From the NCBI GenBank assembly GCA_017621495.1, contig JAGATB010000039.1, forward strand, positions 32,660 through 96,659: a stretch of 64,000 nucleotides of DNA. The letters run 5' to 3'. Source of the stretch: Clostridia bacterium. GTDB taxonomy: Bacteria; Bacillota; Clostridia; UMGS1810. The translations under genes were made by a program, and so were the position numbers. The notes beneath the pieces were generated by a model. It did not search any database. It saw only the letters and a list, made by a program, of their open reading frames with translations, and was not told the DNA's origin. Positions 9,305 through 21,000 of the stretch are shown here, piece after piece (positions within the stretch are counted from its first letter, which is position 1; each line of letters starts with the position of its first letter).

Positions 9305-10723
9305 ATGAAAAAGGAAACCCTTAAAACCATAACTCTGGTTTTACTGGTGCTCAGCAGTATAATATTGACCATTAACAATTGGTTTAGTGAAAAATTATGG
9401 CCTGACGGCTATAATTTTTTTTCTAATTTAGCAAATTATTTTTCCGATGAGGAAGCACCAAAAAGCTACTACCTGTCCAAGGAGAATGTATCAAACCCAA
9501 CCAAGCTCATTGTCAACAACAATGAGTACAGAGGTATGTATACGCACACCTCCACACACTATAACGATATGGTAGAGCCCGTTAAAAAAATACTCAAGCA
9601 AGGTCTCAAAAGCGAAAGCTATGACAAAGGAACCGAGGAAGCCTGGAAAAATGCCCTTAAAACGAAATCAATATATATTGCTTACCCTGTGGCATATGGC
9701 ACCAAGACCTTTTCTGCTTTGATGGATACCCCTATCAAAGCTGTAGAAAACGGCAGTATACAAGAATTCGTAATTGCCGCAGGAGATGCCATAACCGGCA
9801 AACCGCATCTTTTGATAAAAAATGCCGCCTCCGACAGCTTTGTGGATGTAACCCTTACAGCAGACAGCACTGAAATTGATGAGATTATAGAGAGATATGC
9901 TGTTTCATCCATAGGCGAGCTCCCCTACTCCTTCGAGCTCAACTTTGATAAATCCGGCGACGCAATAGAGCAAAAAGTAATCATAGAGCCCCAGGTGGTA
10001 CTGTCTATAAATCCTATGACCGCTTCCACGGTTACAGCAACAAATTATTTCGAAAACATATCCGGAAACAAAGAGCTTTACAGCGAATTTTTGCACTCAT
10101 TCGGATTTAATACTTCAAATATGAAGAAATATGTAAATGTTGATAATTCAATAGTATTTGCCGAAAATTACGGCAGTATAAAGATGTATCCCGACGGACT
10201 TATGGAATACAAGTCTCTGGATGATACTATGGGTATAGAAATAGGCAAATCAACCGAGTTTTATGACACATTTATCGACTGTATAGAATTTGTAAACAAC
10301 ATATGGGACACAGCATGTCATAAACTGAATATGAACATTAACCTCTCATCTGTAAAGACTACCGGCAGTGACAACAGCTTTGTGCTCACTATAGACTACT
10401 TTGCAGATGGTATGGAAATAGTATCGGCACTCCCTGCAAACGAATCTCACGACAAGATAAGCCACGCCATAGAAGTAGAAGTGAAAAATTCCAGGGTTAT
10501 ATCATACAGGCAGATTGTAAAAGGTTATGAAACCAACAATGATGAGGTACAGTGCAGCTCTGTGATAGAAGCACTGGACACACTCATGGCAAACGAAAGC
10601 ATAAAGTCCGATACCATAACAGACCTGTATCTGGCATATTATCCATACAAAAAGACTATATATGCACCATGTTGGGTTGCCAAAACCGATAAAAATGAAA
10701 TCAGGATTATCAAAAATCAATAG
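9305..10723 (+). CDS. yycH: YycH-like regulator of WalK
   Basis: The product (472 aa) has one N-terminal membrane anchor (about 7-27) followed by a large extracytoplasmic domain, as in YycH. YycH and YycI form a membrane complex that modulates WalK in Bacillus and Staphylococcus. Sequence similarity by eye is only moderate (N-terminal ETLKTITLVLLVLSS, later AFS-like beta-rich segments); the call relies on size, topology and the gene order walR-walK-x-yycH-yycI. GGGAGA precedes the ATG. The gene ends 16 bp before yycI. Confidence 0.75.
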   Translation: MKKETLKTITLVLLVLSSIILTINNWFSEKLWPDGYNFFSNLANYFSDEEAPKSYYLSKENVSNPTKLIVNNNEYRGMYTHTSTHYNDMVEPVKKILKQGLKSESYDKGTEEAWKNALKTKSIYIAYPVAYGTKTFSALMDTPIKAVENGSIQEFVIAAGDAITGKPHLLIKNAASDSFVDVTLTADSTEIDEIIERYAVSSIGELPYSFELNFDKSGDAIEQKVIIEPQVVLSINPMTASTVTATNYFENISGNKELYSEFLHSFGFNTSNMKKYVNVDNSIVFAENYGSIKMYPDGLMEYKSLDDTMGIEIGKSTEFYDTFIDCIEFVNNIWDTACHKLNMNINLSSVKTTGSDNSFVLTIDYFADGMEIVSALPANESHDKISHAIEVEVKNSRVISYRQIVKGYETNNDEVQCSSVIEALDTLMANESIKSDTITDLYLAYYPYKKTIYAPCWVAKTDKNEIRIIKNQ

Positions 10724-10739
10724 AATGTGAGGCAGGCAT

Positions 10740-11525
10740 ATGAATCTGGGTAAGGTGAAAACTTTTCTGATTGTACTGTTTTTGGGCATAAATATTTATT
10801 TGATTGCATCACACTTTATGGCAACTACATTTTACGTAGATGATAAGACCATAGACAGCACTATAGAAATTATAAAAGGACGAGGTATAGAAGTTGATAA
10901 GGATACCGTGATTAAATATACGGTAAACTTAAAAAACGTCGACACAAACAACATAATCTATACAGACGGCTTTGACACGAAAAAAAACGGCTATGAAATA
11001 AGCGGAGATGAATTTAAAATCCGCGAAGAATCACCGGACATCTACAGCAAAAGCGATAAGGCGATACACAAAGAGGTAAAATCATTTTTAGAGCAAAGCG
11101 GATTTGATACCAAACATATGAAATTTAGCAAAATCAGTAAACAATCCGATAAGAAATCCTTTAAAATAGTTTGCCGTATACGTGATTATGAGATATTCGA
11201 CAGCAGGATAAATGTAAATGTGGATAAAAACGGGTATACTCTTATGGGAAGCTGGTTTGAACCCCAATCCGATGACACCATGATGAATTCCCGTTCCAGA
11301 AAAGCAGTTTACATCACAAGTGTGCTGATGGATTTGGCTGAAAACGAGGATGCCAAGAAAAATCTGCCCTTTAAAATAACAGATATCGACTATGGTTACC
11401 TCTCCGGCACACTGTACGGCGGTGAAGGTCACGTAACTGCAACAGCACAGCCCTGCTACAGAATAAAGGATAATAAAAGCAATGTATATTATTATGATGC
11501 CTCTGACGGCACATATATTAAATAA
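10740..11525 (+). CDS. yycI: YycI-like regulator of WalK
   Basis: A 261-aa protein with a single N-terminal anchor beginning LGKVKTFLIVLFLGINIYL, very like the YycI start, and an extracytoplasmic domain with paired alpha/beta repeats. With YycH it is expected to restrain or tune WalK. The GAGG site is seven bases before the ATG. The downstream gene is ybaB; the usual walJ (yycJ) and htrA are absent from this operon. Confidence 0.75.
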   Translation: MNLGKVKTFLIVLFLGINIYLIASHFMATTFYVDDKTIDSTIEIIKGRGIEVDKDTVIKYTVNLKNVDTNNIIYTDGFDTKKNGYEISGDEFKIREESPDIYSKSDKAIHKEVKSFLEQSGFDTKHMKFSKISKQSDKKSFKIVCRIRDYEIFDSRINVNVDKNGYTLMGSWFEPQSDDTMMNSRSRKAVYITSVLMDLAENEDAKKNLPFKITDIDYGYLSGTLYGGEGHVTATAQPCYRIKDNKSNVYYYDASDGTYIK

Positions 11526-11549
11526 TCAAATAACAGGAGGAAATACAAA

Positions 11550-11891
11550 ATGGCAAAATCAAGAATACCTATGGGAATGGGCGGCAACATGAACAATATG
11601 ATAAAGCAGGCTCAGAAAATGCAGCAGAACATGCTGAAAATGCAGGAAGAAATTGAAAAGGAAGAGTTCGAAGCAAGTGCAGGCGGCGGTGCTGTGACAG
11701 TAAAGATGTCCGGCAAAAAGGAGCTTACCGCAGTAAGCATCAAGCCGGAGGCTGTAGACCCGGACGATGTGGAAATGCTGGAGGACCTCATACTTACTGC
11801 AGTGAATGATGTGCTCTCTAAAGTAGACGAAATGAATGCCAAAAAGATGGGTGCAATCACCGGCGGACTTAATATACCGGGGATGTTTTAG
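11550..11891 (+). CDS. ybaB: YbaB/EbfC nucleoid-associated protein
   Basis: A 113-aa homodimeric DNA-binding protein: Met/Gln-rich N-terminal coiled coil ([14 protein letters not shown]), then the [13 protein letters not shown] core and KKMGAITGG tail typical of YbaB. AGGAGG lies at good spacing. It normally sits between dnaX and recR, but here it follows yycI and neither of those genes is adjacent, so the genomic setting is unusual. Confidence 0.93.
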   Translation: MAKSRIPMGMGGNMNNMIKQAQKMQQNMLKMQEEIEKEEFEASAGGGAVTVKMSGKKELTAVSIKPEAVDPDDVEMLEDLILTAVNDVLSKVDEMNAKKMGAITGGLNIPGMF

Positions 11892-11896
11892 GATAT

Positions 11897-12020
11897 AAAT
11901 TGGCGTTTATGTGCCGCAGGCATAATTTGTAATTGATAATTGATAGTTGATAATTGATATATGTATTAATTTTCCATTTTCCATTTTCAATTTGTGCCGT
12001 AGGCACATAAACTCCAATTT
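11897..12020. repeat. 124-bp MITE-like element with 19-bp terminal inverted repeats
   Basis: Left end AAATTGGCGTTTATGTGCC and right end (reverse complement) AAATTGGAGTTTATGTGCC match at 18 of 19 positions. The interior has a tandem AATTGATA run at left and a TTTTCCATTTTC run at right. It has no coding capacity. It fills most of the 300-bp gap between ybaB and the lipoprotein gene and could also act as a terminator. Confidence 0.6.
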
Positions 12021-12125
12021 AATTTTTATTGGCAATTTCGCAAGAATGGTGTATAATTAAGAAAACAAAGAAATTTGTTTCCATAAATTGTTTATAACAG
12101 AAATTTTACAGATTGGTAAACATTA

Positions 12126-12154
12126 TTGACTTTGTCCGTGTAATATGGCAAAAT
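12126..12154 (+). promoter_or_regulatory. Promoter of the lipoprotein gene
   Basis: TTGACT, 17-bp spacer, CAAAAT, about 37 bp before the ATG at 12191. Confidence 0.5.
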
Positions 12155-12190
12155 GTATGTGTATGAAAAAATATAAGGAATGATACATAT

Positions 12191-12982
12191 ATGAATAAAA
12201 AATTACTTTCTCTGCTGCTGGCGGGGATGCTCATCCTAAGTACTGCGTGTACGGCAAGCGGAGCTGAACTTGAAGAAAGCGGAGCTGTTTTGACAATTGA
12301 CCGCATAACTCACTACTCCAACCCACAGGATCCGATTATATTCAACATTACAGTTCCAACAACATATACCGATGGTATTCTTCTTGCAGGCTTTTACACA
12401 AACGGGCAAATGAGTAAGCTCGAACCGCTTGATATATCATCCAAATCAAAATTCTCCGTAAAATATCAAATGACCTATGAGGACAATGACGGATACCCTC
12501 TTACTCCCGATGAAATTAAACTGTTTATATGGAACAGGGGCAACCTTATGCCGCTTACTATTGCAACTGAATCGGAAAGTATTTTAACATCAGATATAAT
12601 TGAAGCAGCAAATTATTGCACTATCAATTGGATGCTTAACAGAATCCTCGGAACCGGTTCAACAACCGGTGTGATTTCCGCATTGAAAAGTAAAATCGAT
12701 CCCCCTGAAAATTACCCCAAAATAATTTATTTGTTGGACTTGATGAAGGATGCAGCTCAAAAAGCATATAACATAAAATCAGAAAAAATTCTGACAAGTG
12801 AATTTACCAAAAGATTTTTGGATGATGAATTACAGGAATTAAAATCAGTGGTTGAATATATTGAAAGTGTTGAGACTCAAAAAAATGCACTGGTAAATGC
12901 ATACAACACCTTGAACAAAACTCAAAAAAATACAATCAACTATTTATTTACATTCTTTGGAATTGAATTTAATCTTCAATAA
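12191..12982 (+). CDS. Putative lipoprotein, unknown function
   Basis: At 263 aa it starts with a lipoprotein signal: Lys-Lys, hydrophobic stretch, lipobox LSTAC with lipidated Cys at about residue 20. The first half of the mature protein is beta-rich (VLTIDRITHYSNP...), while the second half is helical and ends with a Gln/Asn/Lys-rich segment. No family recognised. AAGGA lies upstream of ATG. It is a single-gene unit bounded by its own promoter and a strong terminator, convergent with the SLH gene. Probably anchored on the outer face of the membrane. Confidence 0.65.
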   Translation: MNKKLLSLLLAGMLILSTACTASGAELEESGAVLTIDRITHYSNPQDPIIFNITVPTTYTDGILLAGFYTNGQMSKLEPLDISSKSKFSVKYQMTYEDNDGYPLTPDEIKLFIWNRGNLMPLTIATESESILTSDIIEAANYCTINWMLNRILGTGSTTGVISALKSKIDPPENYPKIIYLLDLMKDAAQKAYNIKSEKILTSEFTKRFLDDELQELKSVVEYIESVETQKNALVNAYNTLNKTQKNTINYLFTFFGIEFNLQ

Positions 12983-13007
12983 ATAAACTGCTATAGATAA
13001 AAAATAA

Positions 13008-13045
13008 ATGCCAATCCCTGAAAATAAATTCACAGGGATTGGCAT
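13008..13045. terminator. Bidirectional terminator
   Basis: A perfect 13-bp stem (ATGCCAATCCCTG / CAGGGATTGGCAT) with a 12-nt loop, A-rich before and T-rich after, between convergent genes. Confidence 0.9.
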
Positions 13046-13081
13046 TTTCATTACTTCGATAAAATTTCTATAGTATTGCTT

Positions 13082-14929
13082 TTAGTTGCCGTAATTTAAA
13101 TTAACATTAAATATTGTTGCAAGGTCCATCATTACCTTGCTGTTTAGGGCATTGCACTCATCTTTCAATATCTCTCTGCTTTCACTGTCCATAGGATCAT
13201 AAATTTCTTTTATATTAGCTATTTGCTCGGCATAAACAGTGCGCACAAGATTACTGGAAACCATTACCCCCTGTTCCTCCCAGCTCACAATTGTTTCGCC
13301 GGTTTCGGAATCTTCAAAAGTCTTAAGAATTTCATCAGCATCAATATCATACTTGCCAACGACATTCTGCATTGCCGACTCAAGTATGGGAAGTATACCA
13401 CATTCATCAAAAAATGTCAGCTGTTCATCAAGTCTCTTTAAAGCTATATCCTTAAGAGCCGCCGCAAGCGCATCATAAATATATATATACTCCTCCTGCA
13501 TATCCTCCCAAACAGCATGATAAATCAGGTTTCCGGTAGTTCCGGCAGGAATCACCGTAATCGGTTCATCTGTATGGAAAATTGCTGTTGTACCATTGAA
13601 TTCTCTTGGTTCATACCAACCAATGAAAGGAACACCATCTTCTCTCTCCGGTATGGGAAGCTCATAATCTTCATCATATTCGGTATATTTTGTTTTTTGT
13701 GTTCCGTCCAGCTTGCCAATCGCCGCAGGGTCATAGTCGGGGTCATCTTCGGCATAAGTCACCGGATTTATCTTATACTGAATTTTATATTCATACGCCC
13801 ACTTTGCATAATATGTCTTGTCTCCTGTAGAGCCTGATGCAAGCACCGTTACAGGCTCGCCGTCAAACTCAGCTGTTTCATACCAACCAAAGAACTTATA
13901 TCCACCGTTTTTAGTTGGCGTAGGCAAAGTATAATCGGCATCGGATGCCTTATATGTTGTTCTCTGTCCGCTGAGAGTTCCGTTATTTAAGTTATAGGTA
14001 ATTTTGTATGATGTCTCTGTGGGTGTATCGGGAGTGCCTTGATTACCACTGTCGCCGGAGCCTTGATTATTATCGTCTCCGGAGCTGCCGTTGTTACCGG
14101 AATTGCCGGAATTGCCGGAACCGCTACTTCCTCCTGTAGAAGGCTTAACAGTTGTATTTCCTCCGGAGCTTGTATTGCCACCTGTACCGGTTCCTGTGCT
14201 GCCGCCTACATTAACTGTGGGAGCTTTTTCCGGCTCTTTGATAACTACAAAATCGTCCAGTGTAACTGCAAGCTCACCTCTGGTCATATCATCTGTAGCA
14301 CGAAATTTGCCATCTGCTTCAAGGGGCATATATCCCAAAGCAATGATATTAGTAACGTAAGGCACAGCCCAATCGGATACTGTATCTGTAATTACAACTT
14401 CCTTGTCGGTGGTTTGATCTAATATACGGCTTAAGATAGTGCAGACTTCTTCACGGGTAATGAAGTCATTGCCACGGAAGGTACCGTCCTGATATCCCTG
14501 AATGTAGCCGTAGTGAATTGCAGGGAGTACGTGAATATAGTACCAGTCTGCAGGTGTTACATCAGTAAATTTGTTGTCTGCCATGATAGTATAATCAAAG
14601 GTTGTGTTTATCATCTTGCAGAATTCGGCTCTCGTAATGGGGTTTAAGGGTCTGTAGGTATATGTACCGTCAGCTTCAAGGTAACCGTTTACCACACCGC
14701 CTGCAATAAGCTTTGCTATACTTTTGCCCAGATCTGAGCTTCCGTCAATATCCTTCATGGGAGATGCAGTGGTTTCTTCTTTTTCATTGGTTTCTGTCTG
14801 TGTTTCTGCTGTCGTTTCCGGTGTTGTCTCGGCTGTAGTCACTGCGGCAGTATCTGCAAAGCAGAAATTCACCGAGCACACCAGTACTAAAACAAGCGCC
14901 AGAAGTGAAATAACTTTTTTCATTTTCAT
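13082..14929 (-). CDS. SLH-domain surface protein with InlB-type B repeats
   Basis: 615 aa. Signal peptide, Thr/Glu-rich spacer, three SLH repeats (about 60-230; ITRAEFCKMI, ITREEVCTIL, MTRGELAVTL), a Gly/Ser/Asn/Thr linker (about 235-305), two Listeria-Bacteroides (Flg_new) repeats with the FxGWYE pattern, and a helical C-terminus. SLH repeats bind secondary cell wall polymer, so this is displayed on the S-layer; the B repeats resemble adhesin stalk modules. ATG 14929 is chosen because AAAGGA is then seven bases upstream; an ATG six bases earlier abuts that site. It lies downstream of the giant SLH gene. Confidence 0.85.
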   Translation of the reverse strand: MKMKKVISLLALVLVLVCSVNFCFADTAAVTTAETTPETTAETQTETNEKEETTASPMKDIDGSSDLGKSIAKLIAGGVVNGYLEADGTYTYRPLNPITRAEFCKMINTTFDYTIMADNKFTDVTPADWYYIHVLPAIHYGYIQGYQDGTFRGNDFITREEVCTILSRILDQTTDKEVVITDTVSDWAVPYVTNIIALGYMPLEADGKFRATDDMTRGELAVTLDDFVVIKEPEKAPTVNVGGSTGTGTGGNTSSGGNTTVKPSTGGSSGSGNSGNSGNNGSSGDDNNQGSGDSGNQGTPDTPTETSYKITYNLNNGTLSGQRTTYKASDADYTLPTPTKNGGYKFFGWYETAEFDGEPVTVLASGSTGDKTYYAKWAYEYKIQYKINPVTYAEDDPDYDPAAIGKLDGTQKTKYTEYDEDYELPIPEREDGVPFIGWYEPREFNGTTAIFHTDEPITVIPAGTTGNLIYHAVWEDMQEEYIYIYDALAAALKDIALKRLDEQLTFFDECGILPILESAMQNVVGKYDIDADEILKTFEDSETGETIVSWEEQGVMVSSNLVRTVYAEQIANIKEIYDPMDSESREILKDECNALNSKVMMDLATIFNVNLNYGN

Positions 14930-14973
14930 AACCATTCCTTTCTCTGTTGCGTATAAAATCTAACTTTTGAGAT

Positions 14974-15005
14974 AATATCTCTGCACCATAGGGCGCAGAG
15001 ATATT
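14974..15005 (-). other. Hairpin between the two SLH genes
   Basis: A perfect 11-bp stem AATATCTCTGC/GCAGAGATATT with a 10-nt loop. It lacks a U tract, so it may be a processing site or weak terminator. A second perfect dyad, CTTTTGAG-AGA-CTCAAAAG, lies at 15025-15043. Confidence 0.4.
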
Positions 15006-15054
15006 TATCCTTTCACTTATAATACTTTTGAGAGACTCAAAAGGTTGCATTTTT

Positions 15055-18000
15055 TTAGTCTGTAATATATTGCAGATATCTTTGTGCATCTACTGTATGT
15101 CTGCCTGTGTTGTAACCCTTAACTTCTCTTGCTGCAACTGTCTTAGTGTATGCATCTCTGATAAACTTAAGACTTGTAACAGGCTCATACTTCAGACCTT
15201 CGAGTTTGGACTTAATCTTCATCATAACATCTTCAATCTTGTTTACACCATGATAATTTGTAGAATCAAATATCGCAGTAGCAAGAGTATCAATGTTAAA
15301 TGCGTTATTTTCTTCGCTCATTTCCAGAAGAATCTTATAAACCTCATATGCATTTCCGTCTGCATACACACTCAGATTAGCAAGGTCAATGATTTCGGTA
15401 TAATCTCTGTCTAAGTAATCTTCATAGAAATTCTTAGCTTTGTCAATATACTCGGTAATCTTATCCTCGTGCTTCTCGTAGAAGTCTTCTACCTTGTCAT
15501 ATGCACTGTCTACCTTATCATTTACACCAAGTACCTTACCCAGGAACTTATCTGCAAGCTCATAAGGTGTGTAACCCTTGGGAAGCTCGCCTGTCTCAAT
15601 GTAATGCATAATAACATTATTTGCCTTGTTAGCATATACACCCAGTATATGTGATACTGCATCAAGCTTATCTTCAAGTGAAGCTTCACCCAAAGTATTA
15701 TACCACATAACAGCGTCATGTACCAAGATTGCGTTTTCAAGGAGTATGTCATAGTATCTTACTATGGGGCTACCGTATTCCATTGTTTCCTCATCGTAAT
15801 GACCCTTCTTGATGCTGTAGCCGCTCATTTCCTCGCTTACCTTAGATGCATCGTAATCAAGAAATTCAAGTATCCAATCCTTAGCAAGGAGCTTCTGTAC
15901 ATAGGGGTTGTTTGCTATAAACTGCTTGCTGTTAAGCTTGGGTTTAACCTTATCCATTACCTTGTTGTAGTAAATCTCTACAATGTCCATGTAGTTAATG
16001 CGTACAGCAGGTCTTGTGCTGAAGGTGTATTCTGCAGCTGTGTTTCCTTCACCATCTTTATATTCTGCATTAAACTTAGCAATTGCATCATCCATCAATC
16101 TGCAGAACTCTGCAAAGTATGCATTCACTATATCTGCTACTATGTCGTGACCTATGAGGTCTACTACCTTCTGAATATTCTCGGGCAGGAAGTCTGATGC
16201 AAGCTTATCGTAATTATAAGTATGCATAAGCTCATCGAGGATTTCGATGAATACTATGTTGCCCTCGTTGACTCTTACACCCTTACCGGACATGAAATCT
16301 GTGATTGTGTTCTTAAACTCCGGTGTTTTCTTAAGTGCTTCTACAGCAGTATGTGCATATGTCGGAACTAACTTTTCAAGCATTTCAACGCTTTCGGAAT
16401 CTCCGGCGATGTATCCGTCAATGTATTCCTTCATATGTTTGTTGATTTCAGCATCAATAAACTCTTGCAGATCTTTATCCATGTTATAGTTAACATAATC
16501 GTCAACAAGTTTTTCAACCTGGGTATGGATTATATCTCTGATTGTAGTTTCTGAAGCATCGTCAAGCTTTTCATACGCGTAGTCACTAACTATCATGGAT
16601 GCATTATCTTTTATCAACTGATCTACCGCTGTTTTAAAGTCACCATCATTGTTATAATTTTCCCTAAGTGTAGCTTTAATGTCAACCTGTGCAATAACCT
16701 TATCAACCATAGACTTAAGACCGGATTCAACCTCTACATCGTCATCGGCATCCTTAGCACCGGCAATATATTCGTCCACCAATCTTGTCACTACATTTTT
16801 GATTGTAGAACGTACAGTCGCTGTAGTTGTAGGTTCATCGTATGCAATGTTTGCCCATTTTTCTACATTTGCTTCATACAACGAGTCGAATATTTCATCA
16901 AAATAATCATCGAAATATTCATCGAAAAGGCTATCATACTGTGATGTGTAGAAGCTATCAAAATGTGTATTAACTAAATTGTTAAATTCATCCGTACCAA
17001 GTGAGTTATAATATGTGCTGAAATTATCATCAAATAATGTTTCGTATGCTGTCTTACCTGTTTCGGAATCCTTGGTGTTATCATTAATAATAGTATCTAC
17101 ATTATCATCAAATAGTGTTTCATACGGTGTCTTACCTGTTTCGGAATCCTTGGTATCATCACTGATAATCGCATCTACGTTGTCATCAAACAATGTCTCA
17201 TATACTGTCTTATTAGTTTGAGGATCCTTAACCTTATCATTTACGATAGAAGTAACATTATTGCTAAACAGCTCTTCGTACTTATCTTTGTCACCTGTAA
17301 TCTTATCGATATTTGCATCAAACAATGTTTCATACGTAGCTGTATCATTCATTATAGCATTTAAGTTATCTTCAAACAATTTTTCGTATACAGTCTTTTC
17401 GGATTCCGAATCTGCCTTGCTGTTGAGGTATGTTTCATTAAAGTAATCGCTAAACAATGTTGTGTAATTTGATGTAGCATACTCCTCTATATTGTCTTCA
17501 ATAGCCTTTTTGTATTCTGCGACTATATTATTATATGTCGATTCGTCAATAGCTTTAAGTTCAGACGGAGCGTTTATGAACTTATCTATAAATGTGTCTG
17601 CATCAACATCTTCCCAAACCGTACCAATCGTAACGCTTTCGTATGCATTTACAAATTGTGTTCTTACAGTTTGGTTTGACAATATATCTGTACGCTTATC
17701 ATCTGCTTTGAAGTCATCAACATTAGAAACTATATAGTCAATAACTCTGTCTTTTATTGTATCTTCTTCGCTATGCTTTTCAATATAGTCAACAACCGTA
17801 CCTCTTACAGTGGCATCATTCATGTGTTCTTCAAGATAAGATTTAACTGTTCCCTTAATCAAATCATCATTCTTATGATCTTTAATGTAGCTAACAATCG
17901 TGTTCTTTATAGTGGTATTATTCTTATTAGTAGTAATATAATCCACAACAGCATCTTTTATCAATTTATCATTCTTATGAGCTTTGATATACTGAACAAC

Positions 18001-21000
18001 AGTATTTTTGATGGAAGTACTATTCTTATTATCTTTTATATAAGATGTTACTTCATCTTTAACTACATTTTTATTTGCAATCAGGTAATTCTCAACCTCT
18101 GCTTTGATCTCCGAATTAGTTTGAGGATTCTGCAGCATTTCAAGAAGTTCTGTCTTAAGAATAGCCTTAGCATCTTCGTCTGTTTCCAAAGTAGTTTTGA
18201 GTACAGCACGGATTTCACCACTATTCTCAATTATTACCTTAAGCTCACCCTTTACAGCTTTTGATTTGAGCTCTGTTTCTATATAGCTCTTGAGCTCTGC
18301 ATCAACAGTATCGCCAAAGTAAACATTTTCTATGTGCTGTGCGCCGGTATCAACAATCTTCAATTTGAATGTTGTTCCACTTTCAAGCACTTTTGCACGA
18401 ATTTCTTCATTGTTTAACACATAGTCCAGTACACTATCATTGTTGATAACTGTGCTTGCAAAATCTGTATTATTAATAATATCATTAACAAACGCAGAAT
18501 TATTATTTTCTATATCATCCTTGATAATCTCTTTGATAAAGTCATCTGTAAGGAAGATACTTCTTATTTCAGGATCGCCCATAGCATTATGTTTGAGCTG
18601 TTCGTCTTCCAAAAGCATTTTTTCGACAGAATCATGTCTCAGAATATCTCTTATAAATTCTTCATTGTCAATGTTCGCATCAATATAGATATCAATTTCT
18701 TTCATGATAAGATCTTCGGTAACAATCTTATCAAGCGGTATCGGAATAAGCGGATTAAGAAGATTGCCGTCTGCATCCACAAATCCTGTCTTGGTAGCCT
18801 TTTCAAGTGCAAACTCATACGGGTCAAATCCACCGTGTTCTTTCAGGTCATAGAGCATACTTTCAAGTGTCGTGCCAAATGCCGTAAGTGCATCAAGACC
18901 TGATTTAATGATTTCCGTATTGGAATCATAAGCAATAGCAAGCTCAATCTTAGGAATCTTAATTCCCTTAACTTCAAGGTCTGTTTCGTAGGATGCGCTT
19001 ACATAAGCTGTCATCAAGTACACATTTGTCTCTTCCATGATAGGTGTATTCAGGTCAAAGAGCTTCCACTCCTTGCCATCCTGATACCAATACTCAGGCA
19101 TGATTTTGTGTACATTGCCATCACTGTCGGTGTAACCTTCTACATCTACATATTCTGATTGAGGAATTATTGCATCAAGCTGAGTCTGTGTTATCTTGCC
19201 GCCTACTTCTACCGGGATATCGTCAATGTATTTCTTACCCTTGTGTACCTTTACAACTATGCTGTCTGCCTTGGTGAGGCTTATAATAGCATCTGTAGGT
19301 TTATAATCACGTGCATCTGTACCATCAGCATCTGTAAGCTTGGTATCTGTGTAGGTAAAGGTCACATCACCCTCTGTTGCTAAATCCTTTGTAAATGTTA
19401 TTTCAAAGAGGATATTGCCAAGAGTCATCATATCTTCTGATGTGAGGGCTTTGTCTGTTGCCCACTTGATTGTACCATCTGCCTTTTCGGTAATAGTACC
19501 GGGTATACCGTCATACAAGGCTGTATCCTTATACTTGAGAAGGTCTACATCCATGTCATAAGTAAGCTCCATGGACTTAAGGTTATCCACATCGTTAGGA
19601 ATATCCTCAAGTGTTACGCCCACCTTAACTTCCGTATCTGTAGATGAAAGCTTTACAAATGTGAGAACGGGGTTCTCCTTGCGCCATTTAGCTGTATAAA
19701 CCTTGGCATCCTTTTCCAGCCATTCCGATGCAGGAATTGTAGTTACCTTCTTGTCTGTGGTACCTTCATACCAATATTCAAATACATAGCCCTCTCTTAC
19801 AGGCTTAAATACTGTAAGATCATAGTCAGTATCTTCTATAGTATATGTGGTCTTAGGTGATTCGCCATCAAACTTACCGTTTGTTCCCAGTTCGTATGTA
19901 ATCGTAAAGGGTTTAGCTGCCTTTGATACAGTTGCACTGCTGCCCACATAGCTATCAGGCTCTTTACCATCGGAGTCCTTCATATGAATCTGGTTGTCTG
20001 AGGTCTTAATAGTAGCATGCACACTACCATCCCAGTCGTCATCTTTCATATTTACATTGAATGTAATTGTAGCAACTACGTTATTATTAGCTTCCAGTAA
20101 TTCCTTAGTAATGACACCATCAGCCATAGTAGTTATAGCTGCTCTGCCCTCAGACATAGGCATAATAGTCATGCCGGAAGCCGCCCATGTCATAGCTCCG
20201 AGCTTATGCTCGAAGTTACCGCTGAGTCCCAATCCGGGATTGAGCTCAGTCTTAACATATTCAAGCTCGCCATCAGCGTCTTCTAAATCATAATAAAGTC
20301 TGAGTACTGATATATCTTCCATTTCCTCGGGAAGCTCATTAATCTTAACATCAATTTTAACCGTCTTGGATGATTCATCTATAGCATGAGCATAATAATT
20401 GATAGTACCAACCTGCTCAATCCACTTACCATAGAACTTGTAGTTACCGAGCTTTGTTATTGCATTTATCTTAGCATCGCTGTCGGTAAAGGTTTCCTTA
20501 TCATACCAACCAATAAATGTGAAGCCGGACTTTGTAGGTGCAAGTAAGTCATAGGTGCTATTTACCATATCCTTAACATTATAGTCGTCTACATTTCCAT
20601 ACTGTTCAAATGCCTTAGTATCATCATTGTAGATATAGTATGTAATCGTATAAGGAATTGGTTCTTCCACGATAGTGATAGTAATATCTTCTTTTACTTC
20701 ATATGTGGTTACATCTATCTCATTCTTGCCGCTTGCGCCATCGGCATATACTACCCACTCATAACCATCTGTATTCTGAGTGTTCAGTTTAGCGTTAATA
20801 GCATTGATAAGGTTTGTATTTGTGTCAAGCTTTGCATTTTCTGCAACATCATAATCTGTTCCGTTATAATGTACTGTATAGTAACCGTCGGGAATATCAA
20901 TAACTATACCATTGGGGTCAATGGTGTATCCGGTTGCAATTTTTGCATTATAGTTGGCAAGCTCAGCACCGTCAATCTTAACTTTAACCTTGCCGCCCTT

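Noticed and set aside
13223..13837. Several plus-strand frames antisense to the 615-aa SLH gene
   Set aside because: All lack ribosome sites and are explained by the minus-strand codon pattern.
14091..14360. Plus-strand frame rich in Pro/Leu
   Set aside because: It is the antisense reading of the Gly/Ser/Asn linker and SLH region of the minus-strand surface protein and has no ribosome site.
16990..17450. Regularly spaced repeats that could suggest a CRISPR array
   Set aside because: They lie in frame inside the giant SLH gene, encode a conserved peptide repeat, and the intervening sequences are not unique spacers.
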